NCBI GenBank assembly: GCA_025200525.1
Contig: CM045762.1
Span: 123,695,752-123,759,751, forward strand
Source of the DNA: Camellia lanceoleosa
Taxonomy: Eukaryota; Streptophyta; Magnoliopsida; Ericales; Theaceae
DNA length: 64,000 nt
Reading direction: 5' to 3'
In this document: in pieces, positions 13,428-25,885 of the stretch
Layout of the letters: every line of letters starts with the position of its first letter
Position numbering within the stretch: position 1 is the stretch's first letter
Notes under the pieces: generated by a model
Told to the model about the DNA's origin: nothing
Seen by the model: the letters and a program-made list of their open reading frames with translations, nothing else
The model's database searches: none
Position numbers and translations under genes: made by a program

Positions 13428-13640
13428 TCCTCATTTTTGGGTTGTTGCTTCACTTCACTCCCTTCACAACCATTATTTTGTTGTTGTTGCTGCTGCTGTT
13501 CTTCCACTTTAATATTTTCATTACCAATGCGTTGCTCCACTTCATCCAATGCTTGTAAACAAATCATATCATTTTCAATTTCCTCCAACATAACTATCAA
13601 TGCTCTTATGTCTGGAAAGTCCTTTTTAATTTTTTTAATT
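13428..13640 (-). pseudogene. Possible captured exon, Gln-rich acidic tail
   Basis: The minus strand encodes a frame with LEEIENDMICLQALDEVEQ, then a run of six glutamines, ending KNEDN and a stop near 13421. Composition (heptad-like Leu/Ile/Val, acidic) is protein-like and unlike the surrounding A/T sequence. Helitrons often carry gene fragments, so a captured 3' exon is plausible. I do not recognise the source gene. The plus-strand frame with a Cys run is the shadow of this Gln tract. Confidence 0.35.
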
Positions 13641-13904
13641 TTTGTTGTAAGTACATAAAAAAAATTAAAAATCTATTATACAACATGGATCTACTGAGGA
13701 GCTAATGTAATTATTTGTAAAGAAATTATAATACAATAGTTTTATAGTAAGCAAAGATAACGTAATCAAATTATTGTTATACATGGAAAAAAAAAAAAAA
13801 ACCACAAAGGAAAAAGAGGATTTATTTTGATTTATTGTTAGATTTTTTTTGAAGATTTTGTAAATTACAAAATAAACACAAAGCGGTGTCTTTTTGTGGA
13901 TGGT

Positions 13905-14212
13905 AGGAATAAAAATTGTGGGGTTTTTTTTTTTTTAAAAAAAAAATAACGTGATAATCTAAGATGGTAGAATTTTTATTGTAGGAACAAAAATTGTGTA
14001 TTTTTTTAATTAATTTATTTAATTGAGAGTGGGATTTATTTAATTGATTTAAGTTATAGATATTACTAAATTTTATGTGATAGACGTCTGATTTAATGAA
14101 TTGTGGGTGTTGGATATGCATGAGTAAATTGTAGGAATAAAAATTGTGGGTTTTTTATTTTTATTTTTAAAATAACGTGATAATCTAAGATGGTAGAATT
14201 TTCATTTCAAAA
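13905..14212. repeat. Internal ~80-bp direct repeat in the Helitron
   Basis: The block with 'aaaattgtggg', a T run and 'aataacgtgataatctaagatggtagaatttt' occurs at about 13908-13980 and 14137-14205. A second pair of about 70 bp ('aatctgcaaaattgggtttcaaagttgtttg') lies at 14594 and 14849. These are duplications within the non-autonomous Helitron. Confidence 0.7.
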
Positions 14213-15379
14213 CATAATATTTCCGATTTTCAAACCAAGTATGTACACATATATTTTGGATTTTGTAAAACAAAATAAAACATGAAAGATTAAATTTTGA
14301 TTGGAACACTCATAGTACCATCCATAGTAGCACCGTTATAAACCATTTCATACCATATCTCAAAGTAAGACATGTTAAAAAAAAAAAAAAAAAACAATAC
14401 TACAACCAAAAGAATTTATATGAACACAATTTAAATTACAATCTGCCCAAAATCGAATGTATATGAACACTATTTAAATTCCTAATGCAAATCAAACCCA
14501 TACTTTTCTCAATAAATACAAAAATGTGTCTGTGTGCAAGTGTATTCAAGGTATTTCAATAATAAAAGTACACCATTAATGAGAAGAAATATTGAATCTG
14601 CAAAATTGGGTTTCAAAGTTGTTTGGGTTGAAATTCTTTTAAAACTTAAAAGATTTGTAGTTTCAAAATCTGCAACTTCAGCAGCCCGTGATTACTGCTA
14701 CTATTATGATCTTTATGAAGAAAAAGTCCATTGTGTGGTCAATTACTACTCTGCTCACCATTTTCATAGAGATAATTAATAAGGTAGTAGATATGATTTG
14801 GGCTTTTCATGTGGGTATATTTTAATATAAATAAACAAAAAGGACAAATAAATCTGCAGAATTGGGCTTGAAAGTTGTTTGTGCTGAAATTCTCTTAAAA
14901 CTTAAAAGATATCCTCTGTAAAAAAAAAAAAAAAAAAAAAAATTCAAATATAAGATATATGAATCCCACCGTATATAATATCTAATTTAACCCATTATAT
15001 CGAAAATCAAACGGGCCTAAAAGAAAACATAAAAAATAAACGAGTTTAACTTTTTCACGTCTTAGTTGTGAAACACTAATTTACGAAGAGCCAATTGAAA
15101 GGTTCCACATCAATATTTTATTGAATTTTATAAAAGTTTTACATCCATTACCATACACTCACCTTTATGTGATCACTCCTCTCTTCCTCTTTCACACATT
15201 CATCTCTATCGCTCCCTTTCTCTCTTTTCTAACTCCATCACCGAGGGCTACCGCCATTACGTTGGCGTATTTGGACAGCAAAGTTAACTTTTAACTTACT
15301 TTACATCATATTATTTTTAATATTTTTTGCATATTTTCAAAATCTGCAATGGCTTTTCAAAATCGCATTCGGTAACAAA

Positions 15380-16070
15380 AAAAAACAAAAAAAAACAGAG
15401 ACATCTTCAATGGAAATGAGGGAGAGAGATATAGAACCGAGAGAAGATTGGGTTATATATATCCTATTGAATCTTCATTAAAAATTCAAAATTGGTGGAG
15501 CGAAGACACTACAATTTTGAGCATAATAAAAAAGAAAGAGACACCTTCAATGGAGATGAGGAGAGAGATATAGAACCGGAGAGAAGATTGGGTTATATAT
15601 ATAAATTATTAGAGCAAAACAAAAAGAAAAACAAAAACAGAGACATGGAGATTACAATACCGAGACTTGCATTCGATGGCGGACTGCGGATTGCTACCAT
15701 TCACTACTGATGAAGGAAGTTGATGTAGTGGATTGTTAGAAGTAATGGTTTGAGGGACTGGAAGTGTTTGAGGGTAGGAGAGATTTGTAATGGTTTGAGG
15801 GACTGATAGTGTTTGAGGATAAGAGAGATTTGTTTGAGGTGGGAGAGTAACAGATTTGTTTGAATAGGTTTTGTTTTTTTTTTTTTTTTTTTTTTTTTTT
15901 GTTGACAGCTTGATTTGTTTGACGTGGGAGAGTGAGAGTAACAGATTTGTTTGGATAGGTTTTGGTTCGTGGGAGAGTGAGAGTAACAGATTTGTTTGGA
16001 TAGGTTTTGGTTTTTTATTTTTAACAGATTTGTTTGGATAGATTTTTTTTTTTTTTTTTTTTTTGTTGAC
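15380..16070. repeat. Complex tandem repeats in the Helitron
   Basis: A block with 'gagagagatatagaaccg' and 'gagaagattgggttatata' is present twice (about 15390-15465 and 15540-15605). From 15780 the words 'acagatttgtttggatagg' and 'gggagagtgagagtaac' repeat several times, with poly-T runs at about 15875-15900 and 16041-16064. The 152-codon minus-strand frame here is a by-product of these repeats. Confidence 0.7.
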
Positions 16071-16149
16071 AGTTTTTTATGGATAGGAGTTGTGGATAAG
16101 AGTTGTGGATAGTGGGAGAGTGGGAAGGTGGAAGAGTAGGAGTTTTTAG

Positions 16150-16450
16150 GGTAAACTACCAATAAGTCCTACTTTGGAGACTTATTACCCAATAGGTCCT
16201 ACTTTGGAGACTTATTACCCATTAAGTCCTATTTGATATAATTTATTAAGTGATAAAGATAAATTTATCAATTTTTTTTTTTTATGAATAATTTTATAGT
16301 GATAAATTTATCAGTCTCTTTGTTTTATGAATAAATTTTTAGTGATAAATTTATCACTCTCTTATTTTTATAGTGTTAAATTTATTAGTTAGGACCTGTA
16401 GGTAAATAAATCTAGTTAACAGGACTAATTGGTAAGTACCCCGAGTTTTT
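16150..16450. repeat. Short tandem and inverted words near the Helitron 5' end
   Basis: A 31-bp unit ('aagtcctactttggagactt') is tandemly repeated at 16165-16227. The word 'agtgataaatttatca', itself nearly palindromic, then recurs three times between 16250 and 16350. No gene is present. Confidence 0.55.
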
Positions 16451-16795
16451 ATTGTCATGAAATTTTTTGAGAGGGAAGGAAAAGAGTTATAAACTCAGAA
16501 GAGACTTGCCACGTATTTTTCAGATTTATGAGAATTTTAGAATGGCATTTTCAAGCGTTGTAAAACACGGAACTACATTCTATTATATATATAGTATAGA
16601 TATAGATAGATGGTTTGCTTACTTTAACATGGTTTAGAAAAATATTTTACAATCAGTCAAAACAATTAAATAAATATTTTAAAAATAATAACTCATAAAA
16701 ATATACATAAAAAATAGTATATGACACTATGCAATTCTTACAAAAATCTATATAAAACAAATTAATAAATATTCGAAAAATAAACTTTTTAAAAA

Positions 16796-17062
16796 TGTTG
16801 AGAAACCATACTACGGGATTTGCATGTTCCTTTCCTTTGCCAGAAGGGATAGCCTTTTCTGTCTCCTTTGATATTGCTTTGTGTTTTTCCTTCTCCTTTC
16901 CCCATAAAAAATAAGTATAATGTATAATTGAAATTGAAATATATTTTTAAAATGATAAAAAAATGCATGCGAATATAAGTTACTTGTAGGCTTACCTCAT
17001 GAATGCGAATAGTATTAAGATCACGCTCATCGTGGACAACAACATTAACATTTCTTTCTTGA
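16796..17062 (-). pseudogene. Third copy of Helitron upstream exons
   Basis: The minus strand from 17062 gives NVNVVVHDERDLNTIRIHE and then a GTAAGC donor. From about 16905 it gives the basic segment KEKEKHKAISKETEKA. Both parallel the exons at 12085-12025 and 11935-11865 in the same order. They are relics of a second Helitron of the same family, or of the 5' part of the first one displaced by the nested element at 12911-16600. Confidence 0.55.
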
Positions 17063-18274
17063 AGAAATTGAATCTATATATACAAAAACTTTTGAGTGAT
17101 AAATAAAATTTTGTACACATAAATAAGAAAAAAAAAAATCATTTCTTTCTTGATATTACCGTTCGACGTAAGTCTTCATCTATCTATAAAGTATGAGGGA
17201 AAAAGCATTTATTAAAAGAAAATTAGATATGATAAGTTTAAAATAAATAAATAAATAGGCCTTACATTATAAGAGAGGTATTTAAATTTCTATGGAAGGA
17301 GAACAAAAAAGAAAAAAAAAAAGAATACTTACTTAACCGAAAATAGTGATATTGTCCATAACTATTGTACTTTAACCTGAAATGTTTGGTTATATAATTA
17401 TTGTTGTTGCATAATGGTGCGTTGATTATATTCATCACTTCAACTTTCTATTGCATATTAAAACTCATGGTTCATATGCTAAATGGTATATAAAAATAAA
17501 AATAAAAATAAAAAAACTCTTAGCAATTCTGTTCCAAGAAAGAGATGGTGGATCGATGTACTTTTTCACTAATAGAAATGAACCCATATCCTAATGCTAA
17601 ACAAAACTGCAACAACAATAATAAGTAATAAATTTAGGGTTATTTAGTTATTAATAAAATAAGAAAACCAAACACTAATATCACCATTTGAGAAAACCAC
17701 ACAGTGATCCCCCAATTCATGTCCAGCGGCTCCTACCTTCCGCATCCAAAGATTAAAAACAAAAAAAACTCTATTTAATTTTTATATGCATCAACATTGT
17801 ACAACAAATATTGAGACATCTGCATCTGCTCGACCTATTATTGGGACGTAGGTCAAATCCAAAATCATATTCACATAAACTAATAATATTAGTAGTCCCA
17901 ATTATTGTCACTGTCTATAGCACAGATATCTACAAATATCATTAAACAATCCTGTTTCATTGATCGATGTCCAGACACAAATAGATAAGCAAGAATTTCA
18001 TCCCAAACCTTAAATTCAATCAACTAACTCCAAGCAATTCTGTAAGAGATTCACATTAACTAATAAAATTAACCACAGAAATTTTAACTCCTTTTATTTA
18101 TAGCTCCAATGGTGATGGACAAAGTGAAGGTCCCTTCCCTGCTCACATCACCCTCAACATGGTCTCACATAAAAACCAAATACATATTACACACACTCCA
18201 AAAACAGAGGATCACAAAACCGAGTTCTTTTACAACTCCAAAGGAACAACCAACAAAAGTGAAAGATGTATTTC
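17063..18274. other. Gene-free AT-rich stretch
   Basis: No coding frame, terminal repeat or RNA gene could be supported. It probably includes the 5' flank of the Helitron relic on the left and the 3'UTR/downstream region of the aldo-keto reductase gene on the right. Confidence 0.5.
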
Positions 18275-21200
18275 TTAAGATGTCCATGAGGACAAGGGTG
18301 GGGTGTCTGAATTCTTCCAAGTAGTCAGGACCTCCCCATACCTATCTCCCTTAACTTTATCAGCTGATGCAATGGATTCAAGTTCAGACATTTCTTCCGG
18401 TGTTAGTTTTACCGACAAAGCTTTAATGTTCTGATCCAAGTTTGCAATTTTGGTGGTGCCGGGAATTGGACACACGTCACTCCCTTGGTGATGAACCCAT
18501 GCCAATGCTAGCTGCCCTGGGGTGCACCCCTTCTTCTCTGCTAGTTCATTAACTCGCTCAAACATGTTTTTGTTATGCTCCATATTCTCCGGCTGGAACC
18601 TTGGTAGATGCTGCAAAAAAATAAAAAATAAAAAATAAAAAATAAGAAATAAATGAAATTCATGATTCAGCATCAGAACTGTGAATCCGCCATACAGAGA
18701 TTGATCACGTAAAACATGCTCTGAAGTTGCATCACAACCCAACACAATGCCTGTTTTCCCAATGGATTAAGAGAGTTTGAAGAATGAAATAAATGTTACT
18801 ACATTCACAATAAAAAATTCGTGCCAAAAGATAAAAGAGAAAAGTTTTTCATTGAATAGTTACACTTGTTGACAAAGTTCACTGGAATGTAGTTTAATAC
18901 AAAATCCAAGAAGCACAAAAGTAATTTATGCCCAAAGAAGCAGAAAACATACAACTGACTGGCTATAAAATTACTATTTCAGTATAAAAGGACTTTAATA
19001 AGTTTTATATACGAAACTTTCACCAACAAGCGCTCCTCACTTTTAGAAAACATGGTGTATTTTATCAGCTTATAACATCGATTACTTTTCTACAGTTTGC
19101 ACGAAGAGAGAAAGTCAAGACTATTCACAACAATGTTATGATGACATTAACATTGCACAAACCTTTCGGAAGTCTTCATTTGCAAACATGTCAACAACCT
19201 TGGGACCTGATGATAAAAATCCTCTTTCCTAAAGGACTGTATGCGACAATCTCAATGCCAAGTTCTCTGAATAATCACAACGGATATCAAATTAGCAATT
19301 TGGATTTCTTGTTATTCCCTAAAATGTCAATTAGCAGAATAGATGCCTCACCTGCAAGTAGGAACTATTTCTTCCTCCACATCTCTTGTCCATAAAGACC
19401 ATTCCAATTGTATTGCTGTAATTGGATGAACAGCGTGAGCTCTTCTGATTGTTGAAGGAGAGGCCTCAGATAGACCAATGTACTTTATTTTACCCTCTTC
19501 AACCAGTTTCTTGAGTTCTCCCATCTGGTGAAAAGATGGGTTACAAAAAGAAGAATCAAAGAAGAAAACAAGTAAATCATTTTGGAGACATGCAGAAACA
19601 TGTATATGTAAAGAGGAAGGGAAGTAGAAAAAAGATTATCATCCTACTCTACCACAGCATAATGTTGTTATATGATCAAACAATTTGGATGCATGCTTAA
19701 TGTAAGAAAGAGTGCACATTGATCGTAATCCAAAGAGTATGGTTTGCCTTCATGGGTAATTGATCTCCAAACAAGGCATTTTTAATTTTTTATTGGCTTA
19801 ATTGATTCCAACTGTTTTAAAAAATTGCAGCACAGGGATGAGTTGAGCCAGAACTCACCAGTTTCTTGAGTTCTCCCATCTGGTGAAAAGATGGGTTACA
19901 AAAAGAAGAATCAAAGAAAAAAACAAGTAAATCATTTTGGAGACGTGCAGAAACATGTATATGTAAAGAGGAAGGGAAGTAGAAACAAGATTATCATCCT
20001 ACTCTACCACAACATAATGTTTGTATATGATCAGACAATCTGGATGCATGCTTAACGTAAGAAAGAGTGCACATTGATCGTAATCCAAAGAGTATGGTTT
20101 GCCTTCATGGGTAATTGATCTCCAACCATGGGCGTTTTTACTTTTTTATTGGCTTAATTGATTCCCACTGTTTTAAAAAATTGCAGCACGGTGGTGAGTC
20201 GAGCCAGAACTCAACTCAAGCCTATCCTAATTACTTGCGATCAGCTACATAAATCCAGTTCTCCAATGGATTTGATTTGATGTCATCTCCCCAAGTAAAA
20301 TATAGAACAAAACCCAAATGGGTTTAAGAAAACTAGATAAATCAGCAAGGGCCTGTTTGGTCATCCCAATAATTGGGGTGTTTGGGAAGGATTTTTTTTG
20401 ATTTTTTTTCACTAAAAGACAAATTGGTTACAAAACCCAAAAAAAACAAATCCAAAAAAAATATCACATCAAATCCCATAATCATTTCACTTTTTCTCTC
20501 ACAAACATCACATCAAATCACAAAAAAAACCACTATCTTCCCAAACACACAAAAAAATTTCTCCAATGATATCCTACAACTAAAAAAACCTACAAAAAAA
20601 CTCACTTCCCAAACACCCACAATGTGAATTTGGCCCCAGAATATAATTTGAATATCTATAAAAGTTAGATAATTAGATTTGTTTGGCTGAAAACATGTAA
20701 CACCACAAGTTGACAAAGCCCTACTCTCTTTATGAGTATTTAAATTCAGTCTTTTCTATTAGAATATATAACAATTTTAAACTAGATTTGAAAGATTCAA
20801 TGTTATTCTGTTGAACAGCTACACAAATTTGAACTATCTCATTTACAAATTGAAAAAACAAATGGAATTAATTGATTTAAGATGGATCAATTCATGAGGC
20901 AAATTTGGCACAACCGAAGGTACGAAATAAGCTTTATCATGCAAGTGGAACTGCAAATCTTGTCATGTTAATCGAAGCAATTTATACTCATTGATGACTA
21001 TGGATGGCAATTGGGCATAGAATTCATTGAAGAAACACAAATGCTAGTAACTAAAAGTGAAGAGCTGAAGCAAGAACACCCGACAACAAAAACTGGGGAA
21101 GAAATGTCATATATTTTCAAATTTGACATCATCATCATCACCAAAAGGCTGGCAAAATACCATATCACAGTAGGAAGGCAAACTAGACAACATTGACTGA

Positions 21201-23449
21201 GAGAATAGCTAGCTCTCAATTGGAAATGTAAACTATAACATAATACTAAAACAAACACAAACAAAAGTGTATCAATATATATTGGCTTCGTTTGGGAAGT
21301 GGATTGACTTTTTGGCTTTTTGGTTTTTTTGGCTATTTTAGCCTGGGGCTAAAAAGCTTGGTTTGGGAAGGACTTTTGGCTTTTTTGGCTTTTTTGTGAG
21401 AGAAAGAATGTAACAATTATGAGTTGGATGTGATGTTTTGTTTTATTGGGCTAAAAAACCTATTTTGTTTTTTGTTGCTATTTTAGCAACGAAAAAAAAA
21501 AAAAAAAAAAAAAGCCCCAAAAACCACTTCCCAAACATAGGCATTATTAACTTGGGTAAATTACACTTTTTACGGCTATAGTTTGACTCAAATTTTACTT
21601 TGATTTAATTTAGTTTCAATTTGGTTCTTTTGTCCAAATTACTGTCGATTGTTTCTACAGGCACACTTCATGAGAGACACTAGGGATGAGCATAATTTGG
21701 ATTGGTTCAGTTTAGGAGTAAACCAAACAGAACTATTACTTAGAGCTTGTTTAGAAATTGACTATTTTAGTTGTTTTTTAAATTTTAACGAAAAAACATA
21801 TAAAACTTAGAGAGATGCGATTGCGAATTTTGTCTTTTTGACTATTTTAGCCAAAAAAAACATATGCCAAAAACCCAATTTTATGAAATTTGGAACCAAA
21901 CTAAATTATGAAAATCTTACAAACAAAAGAGACCGAGCAATTAAACCGTGGTTTGGTTTGGTTCGATTTAAAATTACGATTTTTAAAAACTTTATCATCA
22001 TTCACAAAAGGAAAATTGTAATATACACATCTTTGAAAGAGTTGTCTCATATGCACACTACTTATGTCATTTTCTTCTTTAGTTATAACAAAATTTTTTT
22101 TCTTCAAATATAATATTATTTTAATTATAACTCATGAGATCTGTAATTATGCTCTATATTGTGACATTTTTTTTAGTTATGACTCATAAATTTTAAAATT
22201 ATGCATATGATACACATGATGTACCCTAGTGTTTCTCTTCACAAAATATTATTCATAACCTATGACTTATAAAACTAGTTACACCACTACAAAAAACATG
22301 ATTGCAAAAGTAAAAGATTACAAATTATGTATATATAGAGAGAGAGAGAGCTGTACAAAATACTACCCAATTCGTTAAAATCACACCACATTAATCAATA
22401 TCGTTCTATCTGCTAAACGGTCTAAATTTTAAAATTTATAAACTATTTTCAAATCTACACTCCACTATAATTGATACATATATATTTTTTACCTATAATG
22501 AAATATCAAATTAAAAATGAGTATGAAGGAAATTTAATATGTGAAATTTATTACAAATTAGTAGTTGTATACATGAAAAAGATTATGTAAAATTAGTTTG
22601 GGTTATATATACAAAAAAATATTATGCAAATTAATGTTATATATTATGCAAATGCTTGATAATTTGTTAAAATATTCTTCAATCCGCCAATCCGTCCAAA
22701 ACTACTCAAATCACATTTTGCCAATCCGCCAATCTGTTAATTTGCCATTCGATTATAATTTTACTCTCAAACTGCCTATATATATATGTGTGTGTGTGTG
22801 TATTTGATAATAATGAGTTACTTGAATAAAAAATTTAATATATATTTAAACAATTTAGTTCGGTTTTAATCGGCTCTGTAAATATAAAACCGTCACACGA
22901 ATTGTGAAATACAATTTTGATTATTTTAAAAATGAGGACCGAATCGAGAAAACCTAACGTTTGCATCGGACCTGTATTTGATTTTTTTGAGTGCTTTTTT
23001 TTTTTTTCCAGCCCGGACACTTAATATAAAATTTATCAAGTTTGGATTTTTAAGATTTACTTTTCAAAAAATTGATTTTTTTTTTTATGTTTTTTTGTTT
23101 TCACTAATTTTATTAATATTCTACGCAAGTTTTTTAATTTTAGATATACTTAACATAAATATATTTAAAAATATAATATTTGTGAATTTTTTTTTTAAAA
23201 AAGGCTAAATATCAAAATTATATATAAAAAAAATGAAGATTCAATACATTTTTTATATTTTTATGTATATATTATTTTTTTATAAATATATTATTTTTTA
23301 ATATATCTACATCAAAAAAAAAATTACTTAAAATTTTAAAAACATTAAAAAAATAAAAAATAAAAAATAATAATTTTCAAAAAATTAAATTAAAAAAATT
23401 AAAACCAAACACATTAAATAATTTTAAAGTACAGACAAAATGTTCAAAT

Positions 23450-23486
<37 letters not shown>

Positions 23487-24009
23487 GGGGGGTTGAACCG
23501 TGATTTCAATGGGGACGCGGGTGTCAATCCGATGCTGGTAATAGAGATCGATGCAATCCGTGTCCAGCCTCTTCAAGCTCGCCTCACATGCTGCCCGTAC
23601 GTATCCCGGATCACCTCGAATCTCTCTCTTTCCGTCAGCAAAGTCGATCCCAAATTTCGAAGCCAATTCAACTTTCTCTCTCATCCCTCCCTTGAGTGCC
23701 TGCTCATCAAAATCAAAATCAAGATCAAGATCAATTCCACCATTTGTTATGAATAGAAATCAAAGAGTAGGAAATTGAATTAATAATAGGGGCGACCTTG
23801 CCGAGGAGGATTTCGTTGGTGTGAGGGCCGTAGACGTCGGAGGTGTCAAGGAAAGTGACGCCGGAGTTGATGGAGTGGTGGATGAGTTTGATCATGTCTT
23901 CTTCCGGCTTTGGAGGCCCGTAGAAGGCTGACATCCCCATGCACCCCAGTCCCTGTCTCGACACTTCTAGACCTTGTGATCCCAGCTTCATTCTCCCTAC
24001 TTTCGCCAT
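18275..24009 (-). CDS. Aldo-keto reductase (AKR13 / auxin-induced PCNT115-like), five exons, one frameshift
   Basis: Exons on the minus strand: 24009-23797, 23699-23499, 19524-19352, 19266-19163 and 18610-18275, with GT donors and AG acceptors and a TAA stop. The start is ATG at 24009 ([16 protein letters not shown]); an upstream in-frame extension has no support. Spliced length is about 341 residues, normal for the family. The predicted NADPH-binding barrel has the full catalytic tetrad Asp55, Tyr60 (FLDTSDVYG), Lys86 (SKFG) and His127 (YYQHRID). It also has [10 protein letters not shown] and the C-terminal [18 protein letters not shown]. Such cytosolic enzymes reduce aldehydes and ketones; the substrate is unknown. 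Oddity: exon 4 has one extra base in the run at 19225-19227 (after PLG), which shifts the frame to an early stop. This is either a recent pseudogene or a sequencing error. Intron 2 is about 3.8 kb and filled with MITEs. Confidence 0.85.
19504..20213. repeat. 355-bp tandem duplication at the exon 3 acceptor
   Basis: The unit beginning 'cagtttcttgagttctccc' at 19504 recurs at 19859, a period of 355 bp, and the second copy ends near 20213. About 95% identity by eye. The copy duplicates the first 21 bases of aldo-keto reductase exon 3 together with its splice acceptor, giving a decoy acceptor about 355 bp upstream in the transcript. Confidence 0.9.
20350..20636. mobile_element. MITE in aldo-keto reductase intron 2
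   Basis: The left part has 'ggggtgtttgggaag' and the right part 'cttcccaaacaccc', an inverted pair. Outer ends are 'gggcctgtttgg' and 'tttggcccc'. It is about 290 bp with no coding capacity, typical of a non-autonomous PIF/Harbinger or hAT derivative. Confidence 0.6.
21284..21542. mobile_element. MITE with 13-bp perfect TIR core
   Basis: 'gtttgggaagtgg' near 21291 is matched in inverse orientation by 'ccacttcccaaac' ending near 21537. The interior repeats 'ggctttttggc' words and contains a long A run. It is about 259 bp and non-coding. It belongs to the same broad family as 20350-20636. Confidence 0.7.
21545..22340. other. AT-rich intron sequence, no gene
   Basis: Lies in the long intron of the aldo-keto reductase. 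The block around 22100-22240 with 'agttatgactcataa' words resembles 63650-63830 near the window end, so a low-copy MITE may be present. Nothing coding is seen. Confidence 0.4.
22345..22790 (-). mobile_element. Repeat family R, inverted copy
   Basis: This is the reverse complement of 28560-29008. The end 'ctgtacaaaatac' and the inner words 'ctgctaaacgg' and 'aattttaaaatttataa' match in order. A 90-bp fragment of the same family lies at 53034-53125. Repeated 'ccgccaat' words occur near the other end. It is non-autonomous and its superfamily is unknown. Confidence 0.65.
22791..23498. other. AT-rich intron sequence with (GA)n microsatellite
   Basis: Gene-free. A pure (GA)n tract of about 32 bp at 23452-23483 lies just inside the splice donor of aldo-keto reductase exon 2 and reads as (CT)n in the transcript. 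Confidence 0.6.
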
Positions 24010-24845
24010 TTCTCTCCCTCTCTCTTGCTTTCTGTCTCCAGATATATTTGTCAGAGGCAAGTGTAGTAGTATGGAGATGGTCTGTGATGAGCTCTCAACT
24101 AATAGAGAGAGGAAAGGAGGATATGCTTCTTCCGGACAAATACATGGGCGTCAGTCCCAATTAGTATTTTTGTTTTTTTGTTTTGTTTTTGGGATGAAAG
24201 AGACTATGGCCTTGAAAAAAAATTAGTAAAAATAAAATAAGTTAAAATTATTAATAAAATAAATGTTATATTAAAATTATAATATTTTATTTTTTTAATT
24301 ATCAAATCAATTATAAAAAAAATTAACTTTTTCCAAATATATATTTTTTAATCAAGCTGAAACAGTCGTATAAAAAAAACTAATAAAAAAGTCAATTAAA
24401 ATAGACAATTTGCCAAACAAGTTCTGCATCAATTTTAGTTTTGATCTTTTAAATATATATATATATATATATCTTTTTAATTTTGTTATGTTTTTTTATT
24501 TTTTGATGAAAGAGACTATCTGTTTTGGTTTTGTTCTTTCAAAAACATTTTTTTAAAAATTTTGTTGTTTTTTTATATTTTAATTAATTTTTGTATATAT
24601 ATTTAATTAAATTTATTTTAAAAATAAAATATTTATAAAGAAATCTTTAAAAAAATTAATAAATAGAAAAAAAAAAATTAAAACATACACTATATATTTT
24701 TTTATTTAGTGTAGTTTTTAAAGATTTCTTCACAAACTATATATATTTTAAATAGGAGTATTTTTTTTAAGGTCCCTGATATTATGATTTTATAGTATAA
24801 AGGACATCAAATATTTTCATGATGTCTAAGGTCCCTTAACAGGAT

Positions 24846-25310
24846 CTAGAGAAATTTCAGTCCCAGAGAAATTCTCTCCAGAGAAAATTGAAATCCAGAG
24901 AAATTTCAGTTCCAGAGAAATTTTCTCCAGAGAAAATTGAAATTTTTCTGAATACCAAATAAATCCAGAGAAAATTGTGAAAAGGAAATTTGTATGGCTA
25001 TCCAGGAAATTTCTTTGACTTCGCAAATTTCTCTGGCTCTATTAACTACAATTAAACCCATGTCTAACAAACCAAAAACTCACAAATTTCTCTGGTCTAA
25101 AACCAGAGAAATTTTCTTCAAACCAGAGAAATTCTCTGGATTGAAACTAGAGAAATTCTGTCTATTTACAGTAAAGTTGTATTTTTATGAATAGAACTTG
25201 GTGATTAAGTTAAAAAAACCAGAGAATTTCTCTAGTTTCAACCCAAAGAAAATTCAGTTAAAAAATCAGAGAATTTCTCTAGTTTCAACCAGAAGATCAC
25301 TTTTCTCATT
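24846..25310. repeat. Subterminal palindromic repeats
   Basis: About a dozen copies of 'ccagagaaatt' or its complement 'aatttctctgg' occur, some joined into the near-palindrome 'ccagagaaattctctgg' (25123-25139). A ~50-bp unit is tandem at 24857-24950. Clustered subterminal motifs of this kind commonly bind transposase in hAT and CACTA elements; that role is inferred here. Confidence 0.7.
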
Positions 25311-25708
25311 AATCTACACTTGGCTTCAATTTCTATTTTTGTGAACTTAAGAATATAGGATTTAGATCCTCCAATACAACAGCACACCAACATTTCAATA
25401 GTCAATGTATTGCTTTTTGTCAAAACATAATTGAAAATGTTAAAAAAGAACAAATACATGTAATCTGCATCGTAACTTAGAACAGTAGAACCACACCAAG
25501 TACTTGACTCCATACGGGTATCCATCTTTATTGGAAGTTCATCAAACAAAATAATTACTGTGTTAGATATAAACTGTAATCTTCAACAAAGACGACTTCA
25601 CCTAGAAGAATCTTCAGAAGTGAACTTAAGCGAAATACTATTGACGCAACCAAAGCCGATCAAAAATATCACAGAGTATAACCCAGCACCGTCGGAAGCG
25701 AACCTGGA

Positions 25709-25885
25709 TCAACACTGCACCAAAACACATGTCCAAAGTCGACGAAGTAGCTCGATGTCGCGGATCTTTAGTCTGGCGTAGAAGATGAAGATGAGTGCCT
25801 GGATCTCGAGGGCTTCGGAGACGAAGATATATACGATTGCGATGAGAGGGAAGGAGAGAAGGAGAACGAAGCCGGGAATCTCCAT
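25709..25885 (-). pseudogene. Captured gene fragment with hydrophobic N-terminus
   Basis: A minus-strand ATG opens a 58-codon frame: MEIPGFVLLLSFPLIAIVYI, a membrane segment or signal anchor of about 18 hydrophobic residues, followed by EALEIQAL and basic/acidic residues. Local GC content is well above the surroundings and codon choice looks genic. Its place inside a TIR element suggests a captured first exon. I do not recognise the parent gene, and the stop may be an artefact of capture. Confidence 0.4.

Larger units (their letters stand above)
12911..16600 (-). mobile_element. Non-autonomous Helitron
   Basis: The minus-strand 3' terminus is CTAG (12911-12914) followed by T, with the perfect hairpin CCCGTGC-ATA-GCACGGG at 12922-12938. 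The 5' terminus is TCTATACTATATATATAAT at 16600, preceded by A. The 3.69-kb interior has no Rep or helicase. It holds internal duplications and one possible captured exon. The words 'gcttactttaaca' flank the element on both sides (ending 12910; 16616-16628), which is unexpected for a Helitron. Confidence 0.7.
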